From assembly GCA_000697335.1 (NCBI GenBank), contig JNEM01011795.1, positions 1 through 14,652 of the forward strand: a DNA stretch of 14,652 nt, given 5' to 3'. This stretch comes from Conidiobolus incongruus B7586 (taxonomy: Eukaryota > Entomophthoromycota > Entomophthoromycetes > Entomophthorales > Conidiobolaceae). The notes under the pieces were generated by a model, which searched no databases, was not told the DNA's origin, and saw nothing but the letters and a program-made list of their open reading frames with translations. Every line of letters starts with the position of its first letter. Within the stretch, counting starts at the first letter, position 1. A program made the position numbers and the translations under genes. Below are positions 1-9,308 of the stretch, piece after piece.

Positions 1-620
1 AATCCAAATTTATAATTTGCATTTAAATATTATATCCTAAATATAATACTTAATTTTTAATATTTTTATAAAATTATTAAATATTTTTTTTCGTGATATA
101 TATTATTCTTGATTTTAATTATTGACAAAAAGTTTATAATATCATTCTTTATAATATTTATTTTAAATTACAAAAAAATCATTTGTATTTATTTTATTTT
201 ATATTAAATATTGTTGTTATTTATTGTTTATCTTTAATAATTGGAGTTATAAAATAATTACCTATTATTTTAATTATTAAAATTATTATTAATTAACATT
301 TAGTTAAAAATATATAATTTATATTGATTTTTTTATAAAATATTGAAAAATTTCAAATTCATTCTAATAAAACTTATGTTTATAAATAATCATAATTCCA
401 ATGACAATTCCTTTATATATATTTAATACAATAAGATTTAGGATTTGTAATAATTGAAAAATGATTATTTAATAATATATTTTATTTAATATTTCAATAG
501 TTTATTTTAAAAAAATAAATATAATATATATGGTTTAATTTTTGTATTTTAAACTAATTAATATATAAGATATTATGAGTTATTTAAATTAAATATTATT
601 TTTTGATTGATTTAAAAACT

Positions 621-1145
621 TATTGATATTAAAAAAATAAGACCTCTATTTAACTGGGCTAATATATTATTAATCTTATTAGTTGTATTTTGAAATCTAG
701 AATTATTCAACAGAATTCCAACTAATTTTTATATCATATAGGCAAAAATATAGTGAGAATTATTTATATTTCATTATAGTTGATAATCATATATTTATTA
801 TAATATTATTTGAATTTAAATAATATTGTAAAATAATATCAAAGTATTGATGTTGAAAATGATAGTTTAACTAAGCTTTGATTAAATATTAATAGGTGTG
901 CTTTAAACCAGTGGAAATTCTGGGAATAGCTGTATCAAAATATAAAATATAACTAAATTGATTAATGTCATTAAAAGTTTATATTAATTAATATTTGATA
1001 TATGGTAAATTATTTATGATGAATGAAATAGTGAATTTTTATAAAACAATCCCAATTGATAACTTAAAATGTAGTAATTATTTATAGTTTATCTTGGCTT
1101 TAATTAAATAATCATAGGTATGTTTGAAATTAGAGGAAATTCCAA
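621..1145 (+). repeat. three diverged direct repeats spaced 209-224 bp
   Basis: Three segments at about 621-720, 845-925 and 1054-1145 can be aligned by eye. Each opens with a string like TATTGATNTTNAAAA, then TTTAACT/TTTATCT, GGCTNNNATTAAATAAT, an ATAGGTNTG-like block, TTTGAAANNAG and finally GGAAATTC. The second and third copies agree at about three quarters of positions over their best 55 bases. The first has a short insertion before its last block. Starts are 224 and 209 bp apart, so they could be decayed units of a tandem array. No coding capacity is seen, and low-complexity AT-rich DNA inflates chance similarity. Confidence 0.45.
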
Positions 1146-2020
1146 AAAAGTGTCAAATATAATATAAAATTTAAACTCTTTGGTACATCAATCAATAATC
1201 AATTGGAATACCTTTAGAAACAATACAATAAATCCATTAAAAATTACTATTATTATTATTTGAGTATTTATATATTAAAATCAAGTTTTATTCCAATTTT
1301 AATATTATTGAAAATTGCATTCTAGCTCTTCATTATCATACAATAAATACAAATTAATATTTTATTTTATAATATATCTCTTGATAAAATTATTTTTAAA
1401 ATTTATAACCAATGAAAGAATTATGTTAATAGTGAAAATATTCTATAATCATCTATATATCTTCAAAATTTTATTGTCTATCTAAAAATCTATGCACTTT
1501 TCGAATATCATATTGTCCATATATATATTGATTATATTTAAATTTATAAAATCTAAATTTGTAAATTGATTACTACATAAAAAATATTCAAATATTAATG
1601 ATAAAAACGATTTGATTTTGAAAATAAGAGTATGTAGATTATATTGAAATGAATATATTTTATATTTTAAAATTATTGAAAATTTTTGATTTAGAGTTAA
1701 ATATAATACTTCAAATTGAGTTGATTTATTAAATATATAAATGATAGTGTTAAATAAATATAGTGTTAAAGGGTGATAATATAATGATAGTAATAATTAA
1801 AATATATTAACAAAATATTAGTGGAAAAACTCAAATTTTTGTTTTAATATTAGGATAATTGAAATTTATCAAATTGGTAATTTTTTCAATTAATTTCTCA
1901 TTATATTTTTAATCAATTGTAATTAGTATAAATTTAGACTTTATTATGCATTATTTTGAATATTAAAACATCTATATTTGATAAAATATTAAATAAAGTT
2001 TGAAATAATCCCAAAAAATT

Positions 2021-2057
2021 TAAATTCTTGTAAATTCTAAATTCTAAATTCTAAATT
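2021..2057 (+). repeat. short tandem repeat of TAAATTC
   Basis: The heptamer TAAATTC occurs three times head to tail at 2031-2051, with a further copy at 2021 separated by TTG and a partial unit after. It lies about 130-170 bases before the start codon of the acyl-CoA-synthetase-like gene, so it is in its promoter region, but no function is implied. Confidence 0.7.
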
Positions 2058-2189
2058 ATTCGGGTAATCTTGAACAAATAACGTATTCCAATAATTCCCA
2101 TATAAATCTAATATCTGATAATTTCTTAAATGATTTGATACCAGTCATTAATTTTTTATAAAACATTATATATTAATAATTAAAATAAA

Positions 2190-4654
2190 ATGGCTTCAGG
2201 TTCGGGACCCAGATGGGCATTAGATGAAACGAGTTTATTGTTAGGTTCATTAGTATTGGTAGTGTATCTCTACAACTATTTGAATTTACCTACACCAGAT
2301 TGTCACCCAGCATTATTGGCAAATCAAGCGTCTTTTTCCCCTACCCATTTGGCTAATGAAACACCTATAGTGCGTCATAAATCTAGTTACTTTTCAACTC
2401 CTTTGGCTACTACTCCCGATCGCCAATGGAAAAATGTGAACGATTTCTTTAAAGCTATGGAAGATAAAAACTTTGAATTTTTGGGTAATATAACCAGACA
2501 AACGGTCACTTGGTTAAGTTCTAAAAATTTATTAAAACGTGCTAAGGCTTTGGGTACTGGAATTAAAGCCAAATTTGATAAAGTCGATAAATTGATAGTG
2601 ATTGGCGATAATGACGTCAATAGTTTGTTGGCTATCTTTGCAGGATTCGGTTATGGATATAAAGTTATCACTTTAAAGCATGATATCGTAATTAAATCCA
2701 ATATTGTAGCTCAATTATTGAAAGAGAATCAAGATAGTTTGATTTTAGCTCATCCTAGATACTCCAAAGAAGCACTTGAAGCTATGGAATCCTCACAAAC
2801 TCCTTCTGATAAATTAGTTTGGTTGACTTCTAGTTTGGATAATTTTGAAGGAGTTACTGGTCAAATTTCAAGCGATATTGAAGTGAGTGAAAGCCAAATC
2901 CTACCAATTCCCGACATTCCTTCCGAAACTATAGCCTTAGTCAATTATTGGTACAAGGATGGTATCCTTAATAGCTCTAAATTTTCTCATTCCGTAAGTC
3001 AATATATCAAATCTAACTAATATTATATATTAACATATATTTTTATTATAGAATTTGTTAGCTGGATTAGGTAAGTATTTAAATCAATCGTTTTATTATT
3101 TATTACTCAATCAAAGATGATACATCGAAAATATATAATATTAATCAATATGATATTTTATATAAGTTTATTAATATGAATTTTTATTTTAGCTGGTACT
3201 GAATACATCCTACCTATTCAATCTAAAGTCCAAGCTGGTGTTGATTCATTGGCATCTAATATGTGGTTAGGTAATATATTAAATATAAAATTAAATTCAT
3301 TTTTTAATTAATAATATTATATAAGGATCCCCTTCTGTTCTATTCATGATCTTATACTCCTTACGTAACCAAGTCAAATACTGTCCCATTCCCTTGGAAT
3401 CCAATCCCATCGATCATGAAGAAACTCCATTTAATCACCTATTTACATACCTTCAAAAGTTCAAACCAACCATTCTCCAATTATCTCAACCTGTGCTCAC
3501 ACACATTCACTTCCACTTGAAGATCAATACCTATAAAACCTCCATGTTGAGTAATTTGTTTTTGAATACTTTAATCAAGAACAATACCGATTTGTTAAAG
3601 AAAGGTCACTTATCCAATTCTATTTCCGATCGTACTGTTTTTACAGCCGTTAGAAACCAATTGGGAGGTATTATATATATATCCTCCAACTATACTATTT
3701 ATGTTATTAAGCTTGATTTTAGGCAATGTCAGATTGATCTTTGTTGAAAACTCTCAAATTCCCAATAATATGCTAAATACTGTTCGTGTTGCTTTATCAG
3801 CTCAAATTATTCCCTATTTCAATTTAGACCCCATCTACGGTTGGACATTCTTAGGAAGTTGCTTCGATTATGAAAATAGAGACTACCCTCTAGTTGGTTC
3901 TCCCATTGGTCATTTGGAAGTCAAATTGCGCAATACTGACAGACTACCTATCAGCGTTCAGGATCAGCCCTACCCCAAAGGCGAGTTGTTTGTTAGGGGT
4001 GGTGGTCTCAGCACTAATTTATCACTCACTGAAGATGGATGGTATGCTACCGGAGTCTTTTTTGAAATGGAGCACTCAGGTGCTTTTAGATATTTGGGAA
4101 CCGTGAATGTCAGTCAATTTTTATCACTCATTATATTTTTTATTAATATTTATTTTAATTTTTAGGAAGTTGTACCTGATCAAGATCCATCATCTCACAA
4201 TGTAAAATATTACTCAATTATTTAATCTTTGATAATTAATTTTTTTATAGTATATGTCCAACGTAATCACCCATTTCTTATCCAATCGCTATGTTTTACA
4301 TGTCAAATTGGAACATCTTCCTCCCAATGCTCTTCCCGTAGTCGATGCTGACTTATCTCTTTCAGGACTTGCCTCCACTGCACAATACCCTGGCTTAAGA
4401 TTCAAAGTTGTCCCCAGAGTTGAAGCCTTACCCGTAAGTTAATCATTTACTAAACCAACGCAATATATTTACAATTGATATAGGGATTGGTCCAAGCTCA
4501 ATACAAACTTTCCGACGGCAGTGGCCTCCCCGCCGTTGAAGAGCTCCTCCTCGAAGAATTGATTGACGTTGCCAGATCTAAAAAACTGCCCAGAAGTTGG
4601 TGGCCCAGTCGTGTCAAACTGGTTCCTTTGGAAGAAGTGGTTGGTCATATTTAG
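2190..4654 (+). CDS. membrane-anchored AMP-binding (acyl-CoA synthetase-like) protein, 8 exons
   Basis: Exons by inspection: 2190-2993, 3052-3070, 3193-3270, 3326-3667, 3723-4102, 4166-4201, 4251-4433, 4484-4654, giving about 670 residues in one continuous frame. Residues 13-31 form one hydrophobic segment (LLLGSLVLVVYLYNYL), a likely ER or lipid-droplet anchor. HPALLANQASF at about 39-49, SHSNLLAGLAGTEYILP at the exon 1/2 join and the late block PKGELFVRGGG...EDGWYATG are hallmarks of the ANL (acyl-CoA synthetase) superfamily, closest from memory to long fungal fatty-acyl-CoA-synthetase-like proteins. Activity is doubtful: the Thr/Ser/Gly-rich P-loop is absent, the usual YGxTE reads YGWTF (453-457), the TGD Asp is Val526, and no C-terminal GK lysine is evident. 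A lipid-related or scaffold role is inference. The fifth intron's donor (GTGAAT at 4103) is weak; GTCAGT at 4109 is an in-frame alternative that would add two residues. Confidence 0.8.
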
Positions 4655-4985
4655 CTAAAATCAATTTTCTATCAATTATTTTAAGTCATTATATGATTAC
4701 AAAATTTTAATAAATATTGAACTACTATAAATTTATCACTTTAAAATAAAAATCATTATTTCAAGTTTAACAGTTTGAAATAATATTTGGCTTAATATTA
4801 TATAATCATTTCAAAAACTGGTATATATTAATCAAATTTTCTTATCCAAATTGACAATTTAAAATATGAATTAAATGGGTTATCCCATAAGCTGAAATTT
4901 ATATGATGATAAACATAAATAAATCTAATATTTGAAAAAATCAAAAAAAAATTGAATTAATTAAAATATAGATTAAATTAATATA
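4655..4985. other. intergenic spacer and RRP7 promoter region
   Basis: This AT-rich spacer between the stop of the acyl-CoA-synthetase-like gene and RRP7 contains no open frame worth reporting. Each ATG in it runs quickly into a stop. Joining ATG at 4875 plus one G to the RRP7 exon would also put the downstream codons out of frame. It must contain the 3' end of the upstream gene and the promoter and 5' leader of RRP7, but I see no clear element. Confidence 0.7.
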
Positions 4986-5995
4986 ATGTAAAATATAATG
5001 AAATATAAAAAATATTATAATTTAATTAATTAAATATTTAATAGGGTTGAAATCAAAGGCTTTAAAACGATTCACTGTCAAATTCCATGTAAAAATTCAA
5101 CAATCAAGTCCACTTCGCACTATTTATTCGTTAAAGAGCATATCAATTACACCAACGACCCGTCAACACCAGCCGGCAGAACTTTGTTCTTATTAAACTT
5201 ACCTGTAGACTGTAATGCCACCGACATTAAAAATTTATTCAATCCGGCTGGTAAGGTACTAACGGTGGATTTTAAAACATCCAACACTTACAAATTGTCA
5301 ACAAGTCTCGATAAAGCTAAGACATCTATCGAGAAGAGCTTGAGACATTTGTTCCAGCCTAGCGATAGTGTGAATTTGAAGATGCCTGGAAGTTTTGCGC
5401 TAGTCGTATTTTTGGAAGAGAGTAGCTTGAAGCAGGTTTTGAAGTGGGGGAATAAGGTTCAGAAGTGGAATTTATCAAGATTGGAAAACAATGAAATTGG
5501 TTTAGAATGTAATATTATTCATTATTCATATATTTATCAAACTAAATTCATTTCTTATAGTCTTTAAAAAACAATATGATGAACAACGTGTCGATATGTC
5601 TACATTAACCACCTATGTGAATGAATACATGGCCGAACTCGATAAGCACAAGGCTAAGCAGGAGAAGATGCAGCAGAAGATCAGTAATGAGCCCGACGAA
5701 GACGGTTTCGTCACCGTTTCTTACTCCAACACCAGCAAATCCGCCAACAATGAGGGTATCACGGTGAAGGCCTTCAAATCGGATGAAGTAGTGGAAATTA
5801 AGAAGAAGGAACAATCCGCATTCTATAGGTTCCAAACTCGGGAGAATAAGAGAGATCGTAAGTCAATATATTTTACACTAATAATTTTATATATTAATTT
5901 TTGATTTAGAATTGGCACAATTGAGAGCTAAATTTGAAGAGGACAAGAAGAAGATTGCTAATATGAAAGCTAAACGACAATTCAAACCATATTAA
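4986..5995 (+). CDS. RRP7: Rrp7-like ribosomal RNA processing protein, 4 exons
   Basis: Exons: 4986-4987 (AT), 5045-5508, 5561-5857, 5910-5995, giving about 282 residues, near the yeast Rrp7 size (297). Rrp7 is a nucleolar small-subunit processome factor needed for 18S rRNA maturation and 40S assembly. Visible features are the N-terminal VEIKGFKTI block, an RRM-like RNP2 string TLFLLNLP (47-54) and the C-terminal Rrp7 domain: DEDGF (201-205), FYRFQ (243-247), then LAQLRAKFEEDKKKI and the terminal KRQFKPY. The last three blocks are typical of the family. The start is odd. The frame upstream of 5045 meets a stop at 5031 with no ATG between, so an upstream exon is needed. The best fit is AT at 4986-4987, a 57-nt intron with donor GTAAAATAT (nearly the donor at 4202), then G, so the ATG itself is split. 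Family confidence is high; the first exon is inferred. Confidence 0.88.
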
Positions 5996-6293
5996 ATATC
6001 CGATAGAATATTATAGAATAATGTAGTATTTTTCAATATATAATAAAATAATCGTCATATAAGTTTAATTCATTAAATTATTTTTTTGAATTAGAATTCT
6101 TTTGAAATAAAAAATTCAATTTAAATAATATTCAATATATTAAATAATATATTACTAGATTTTATAATTATTTTTTAATGACAATTAATTTATTATTTAT
6201 TATTTATATTTTTAATGATTAAAATGATGATAATTTGCAACTCAAATTAATGAGTTATTTGAAACCAGTTGAATGTTTTGAATATTGCTTGAA
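5996..6293. other. convergent 3' intergenic spacer
   Basis: This AT-rich spacer of about 300 bases separates the 3' ends of RRP7 (plus strand) and the carboxypeptidase gene (minus strand). It should carry both polyadenylation regions. AATAAAA near 6050 on the plus strand could serve RRP7. No coding frame or RNA gene is seen. Confidence 0.6.
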
Positions 6294-7541
6294 CTAAATT
6301 AATTCATTGGGTGGGATGTTGTCATGATTCACCAGATAGTTAGCGAATGTCAAAGTTCCCTCATACGTAGCGGTGGCACATTGAATAATGTCTTTTGCTG
6401 GAAGTAAAAACCCCAAAGGATCTTCTGAATCGGGACACAATTCAATCGTATAGGACACCATTTTATAGTGACTTGCCATATAGTCGTCATAAGCACCCGA
6501 TGTAGGGTATAATCCAATAGAAACTTCACTTGAAAACTTGTAGCCTTTGCTGTTAAGACTATCTCGCATTTTGTCACCCAACTCTTTCAAAATGATCTCA
6601 TTTTTGGAATGGGACCCTTCCACAAATCCCCAATTACGTAGCACTTTTTGACCGTAGGAATGGAAGTCAATCCCACCGTAAGGATTTGGAAGAGACTTTA
6701 AGAATTGATCCAAAGCTCTGACTTCAGGCTCCGACATAGCAGAAGGTCCGCAATAATTTTCCTTATCCGTTTGGTTGGTGGTACCGTAAACGGACCAATG
6801 ATCATCCCAATTTCGATTCAAATCTACGCCAAATGTGCCATCCTTATTGTCTCTCCTATTCTTCCTCCAGTACCTGTCCTTATTGCGACTGTATTCATAT
6901 CCATCAGGATTACTCAAAGGGACAAAATGCAGAGAAAAACGATCGATAATTTTACTCACACTGGGATCGGTTACATAGTTGGTTAACATTTTGTTGATAA
7001 TGAACAATACACTTGCTGGGGAAATCCATTCCCTCGCATGCATTCCTCCATTGAACACTAAACTTTTTGTATCTTTTAAATACTTTGGAATTATTGAAAA
7101 TGCCCAAATATCCCTATTCTCAACACTCTTACCAATTGATTTCAATTCTACTTTAAAATTGTCATTATTCTTAAACTTCATATACCATTGCTGCAAAATA
7201 GATGTGATAGTATTATAACTTTGATAATCTCTAAATAACCCATTGCCCAAAGGGTCATCTAACCGTAAACCTCTCAATCTACTACTCTTCAATTGCATTC
7301 TCACAACTTTGTCCATATTGTTGAGTACTTGGTCGCACTCCCACTCCTTTTTTAGTTTTAATTCGTCGTCTAGTGAGTTAAGTCTCAAAGTGATTTGTAA
7401 GTTTTTCGGATTGAATTTCCATATATCGAAATTGGAATCTAAAAAATTGAGATGATGGTGATTGCTTAGTTGACATCGCCATAAATTATTTATGGAGGAA
7501 TATTGATTAATAAATAATAATAATAATAATATCCAATTCAT
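6294..7541 (-). CDS. secreted zinc carboxypeptidase, peptidase family M14A, basic-residue type predicted
   Basis: This is a single 415-codon exon. Residues 1-16 (MNWILLLLLFINQYSS) look like a signal peptide, about 20-95 like a short M14 propeptide, and about 96-405 like the catalytic domain. Zinc ligands are His168 and Glu171 in HAREW and His294 in DFHSYG. By alignment to bovine carboxypeptidase A from memory, Arg170, Arg226 and Asn242-Arg243 (LNRNW) match the substrate-carboxylate residues, Tyr345 matches Tyr248, and Glu367 (TIEL) matches the catalytic Glu270. Asp352 falls at position 255, which is Ile in the A type and Asp in the B type, so cleavage of C-terminal Lys or Arg is predicted. 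All catalytic residues are intact. An SSRLRGLR string near 86-93 is a plausible basic propeptide cleavage site. The gene is intronless, unlike most neighbours. It diverges from the omega-amidase gene. Confidence 0.93.
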   Translation of the reverse strand: MNWILLLLLFINQYSSINNLWRCQLSNHHHLNFLDSNFDIWKFNPKNLQITLRLNSLDDELKLKKEWECDQVLNNMDKVVRMQLKSSRLRGLRLDDPLGNGLFRDYQSYNTITSILQQWYMKFKNNDNFKVELKSIGKSVENRDIWAFSIIPKYLKDTKSLVFNGGMHAREWISPASVLFIINKMLTNYVTDPSVSKIIDRFSLHFVPLSNPDGYEYSRNKDRYWRKNRRDNKDGTFGVDLNRNWDDHWSVYGTTNQTDKENYCGPSAMSEPEVRALDQFLKSLPNPYGGIDFHSYGQKVLRNWGFVEGSHSKNEIILKELGDKMRDSLNSKGYKFSSEVSIGLYPTSGAYDDYMASHYKMVSYTIELCPDSEDPLGFLLPAKDIIQCATATYEGTLTFANYLVNHDNIPPNELI

Positions 7542-8157
7542 AATATATTTGATTTAATAGAACATAAAATTAGTTAATAATTTTAAAGCTATCAAATATT
7601 TATATTGTTTTGAATCATTTATAATTTGAATTTATAAACTTTAAATTGATATTAAATCAGATTTGAAACATGGTTAAAAGTTTAAAATACGTTATTGAAT
7701 AGAAAAATTTGTGTTGATAATTAAGTTTACCACTAATATATAATTATATCATTTAAGCACCTTTTAATATATAATTTTTATTTATATCAATAATATAATT
7801 ATAAAATTTATTTTTATTTGCAACTCTGTAATATTAAGAATTTTATTATATATTAATTAAGATTATAAAATTTTTAAAAATTATAAAAAAATATTTATAA
7901 ATCAAAATAATTCTAGAAATAATATTTTTTTGAAGCATTGTTATAGAGTGAATAAAATTGAAAAAATTTCTATATGTATAGGAAAAATGTAATGTGACTT
8001 AAATCTGATAAATGTCCCATAATAATGAGATTTATGAATATGAGTCATATTGATTGAAAAATCAAGTCATTTGATCTATCTATAAATCTACGTCATTAAC
8101 TTTACTAATAAACATAATTTTTCAACAATTATATTAATTTAGCATTAATAAAACAAT
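7542..8157. other. divergent promoter spacer between carboxypeptidase and omega-amidase genes
   Basis: This AT-rich region of 616 bases lies between the start codons of two divergent genes and must hold both promoters. The half nearer the omega-amidase gene has slightly more complex sequence, including a TGAGTCA site listed separately. No open frame or RNA gene is seen. Confidence 0.7.
8041..8047 (+). promoter_or_regulatory. possible Gcn4/AP-1-type site TGAGTCA
   Basis: A perfect TGAGTCA lies 117 bases before the omega-amidase ATG. In fungi this is the core bZIP site bound by Gcn4/Cpc1-type amino-acid-starvation regulators, and an omega-amidase in glutamine/asparagine metabolism would be a sensible target. 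A seven-base match is expected by chance now and then, so this is only a candidate. Confidence 0.25.
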
Positions 8158-9121
8158 ATGGTACTCAAACCACTATTCAAACCCTTCCGCTTATCCCTCA
8201 TTCAAATGAAAGTAACAGCTGACAAAGCTGCCAATCTGGTCAAAGCCAAACAATTGGTGTTACAAGCCTCCAAAAATAATGCCAACGTTATTGTGCTTCC
8301 TGAAATTTTCAACTCGCCATACGGAGTCCAACACTTTCGCAACTATTCCGAAACTATTCCGGAGGGTGACAGTATCAAACAGCTTGGGGAATTAGCTAAA
8401 GAGGCGAATGCCTATCTGATCGGTGGAAGTATTCCTGAAATTGACCAAACCACCAATAAGATTTACAATACTTGTCCTATTTTCAATCCCAAGGGTGAAC
8501 TGATCGATACGCACCGCAAAGTCCATCTCTTCGATATTGACGTACCAGGCAAAATCCGATTCCAAGAGTCGGAAGTATTGAGTCCTGGGGACAAGATTAC
8601 CACCTTCGATACCGAATACGGCAAGATCGGTGTAGGTATCTGTTACGATATCAGATTTCCCGAATTAACGCGTATTGCGGCAGATCAGGGATGTGTTGCA
8701 ATGGTTTTCCCAGCTGCCTTCAATTTGACTACTGGCCCTCTTCACTGGGAGTTGTTGATTCGTGCTCGTGCAGTCGATAATCAACTTTATGTCGCAATGT
8801 GCTCTCCTGCTAGAGATATGGAGGCTTCTTACCACGCTTGGGGTCATTCTACAGTTGCTGATCCATGGTAATTCTTTTCAATTTCATTTAATTTTTTATA
8901 TTTTACTAAAATGATTATAGGGGCCAAGTTGTCGCCACTACTGAACACGAAGAGGATATCATTTATCACGATCTAGGTAATTTTATTAACACTCACTCAT
9001 AATCAGATATAGTGATATTAATATTACATTGAAAACAGATCCTGAAAGACTTCACTCCGTTCGCCAAAATATCCCCATCAAATTGCAAAAGAGAGATGAC
9101 ATCTATTCCAAATACAAATAA
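8158..9121 (+). CDS. NIT3: omega-amidase, nitrilase family (mammalian NIT2 / yeast Nit3 type), 3 exons
   Basis: Exons are 8158-8867, 8921-8976 and 9039-9121, giving 282 residues, close to the roughly 276 of human NIT2. The enzyme hydrolyses alpha-ketoglutaramate and alpha-ketosuccinamate to the oxo-acids plus ammonia, completing glutamine and asparagine transamination. The nitrilase triad is visible: Glu49 in [10 protein letters not shown], Lys121 in [13 protein letters not shown] and Cys162 in [11 protein letters not shown]. The strings [28 protein letters not shown] and RARAVDNQ match NIT2 rather than the NIT1 (deaminated-glutathione amidase) branch. There is no targeting peptide, so a cytosolic enzyme is likely. 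The introns (53 and 62 nt) split TGG and GAT codons cleanly, and the protein ends DDIYSKYK. The gene is transcribed divergently from the carboxypeptidase gene. Confidence 0.95.
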
Positions 9122-9125
9122 ATCT

Positions 9126-9144
9126 TATATATATATATATATAT
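9126..9144 (+). repeat. TA dinucleotide microsatellite
   Basis: About nine uninterrupted TA units lie a few bases downstream of the omega-amidase stop codon, in its presumed 3' untranslated region. Confidence 0.85.
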
Positions 9145-9220
9145 TTGAATCAAATAAATAATTTTTATTTCTAATTTTAAATACACTTTATCTTTTTTAT
9201 TTTCTACAATTTTGAATATG

Positions 9221-9272
9221 GATATAGTTTGATATTTTTTTAATATCAAAATTAAATATTCAAACTATGATC
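9221..9272. repeat. nested inverted repeat downstream of the omega-amidase gene
   Basis: ATAGTTTGA at 9224-9232 is the exact reverse complement of TCAAACTAT at 9260-9268. Inside it, TGATATT (9230-9236) pairs with AATATCA (9242-9248) around a T-rich loop. The two stems share three bases, so they are alternatives rather than simultaneous. This could be an RNA hairpin in a 3' end or a small cruciform; chance is not excluded in AT-rich DNA. Confidence 0.4.
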
Positions 9273-9308
9273 CAGTATTTTTCATTGTATTCAATTATAT
9301 TTTAACAC

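Larger units (their letters stand above)
1..2189. other. AT-rich intergenic spacer without genes
   Basis: This stretch is almost entirely A+T with frequent stops in all frames. I find no open frame that looks coding, no tRNA-like B box and no snRNA motif. What it does hold is a set of three diverged repeats (621-1145) and a short tandem heptamer repeat (2021-2057), listed separately. The last 200 bases should include the promoter of the gene starting at 2190; a TATAAAT-like string lies about 90 bases before its ATG, but in DNA this AT-rich it carries little weight. Confidence 0.8.

Noticed and set aside
2387-2620. 77-codon minus-strand open frame
   Set aside because: It lies wholly inside exon 1 of the acyl-CoA-synthetase-like gene on the other strand and has no recognisable motif; it is a shadow frame.
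3071-3192. Box C/D snoRNA in the long intron
   Set aside because: A C-box-like string is present but no CTGA D box and no terminal stem are seen.
3894-4106. 70-codon plus-strand frame overlapping exon 5
   Set aside because: It is out of frame with the AMP-binding protein and carries none of its motifs; the other frame contains PKGELFVRGGG and EDGWYATG.
4875-4880. ATGG followed by GT as an alternative first exon of RRP7
   Set aside because: It would join in the wrong phase to the exon at 5045 and lead at once into the wrong reading frame.
6705-7455. Three plus-strand frames opposite the carboxypeptidase gene
   Set aside because: They are antisense shadows of a gene whose complete catalytic residue set is visible on the minus strand.
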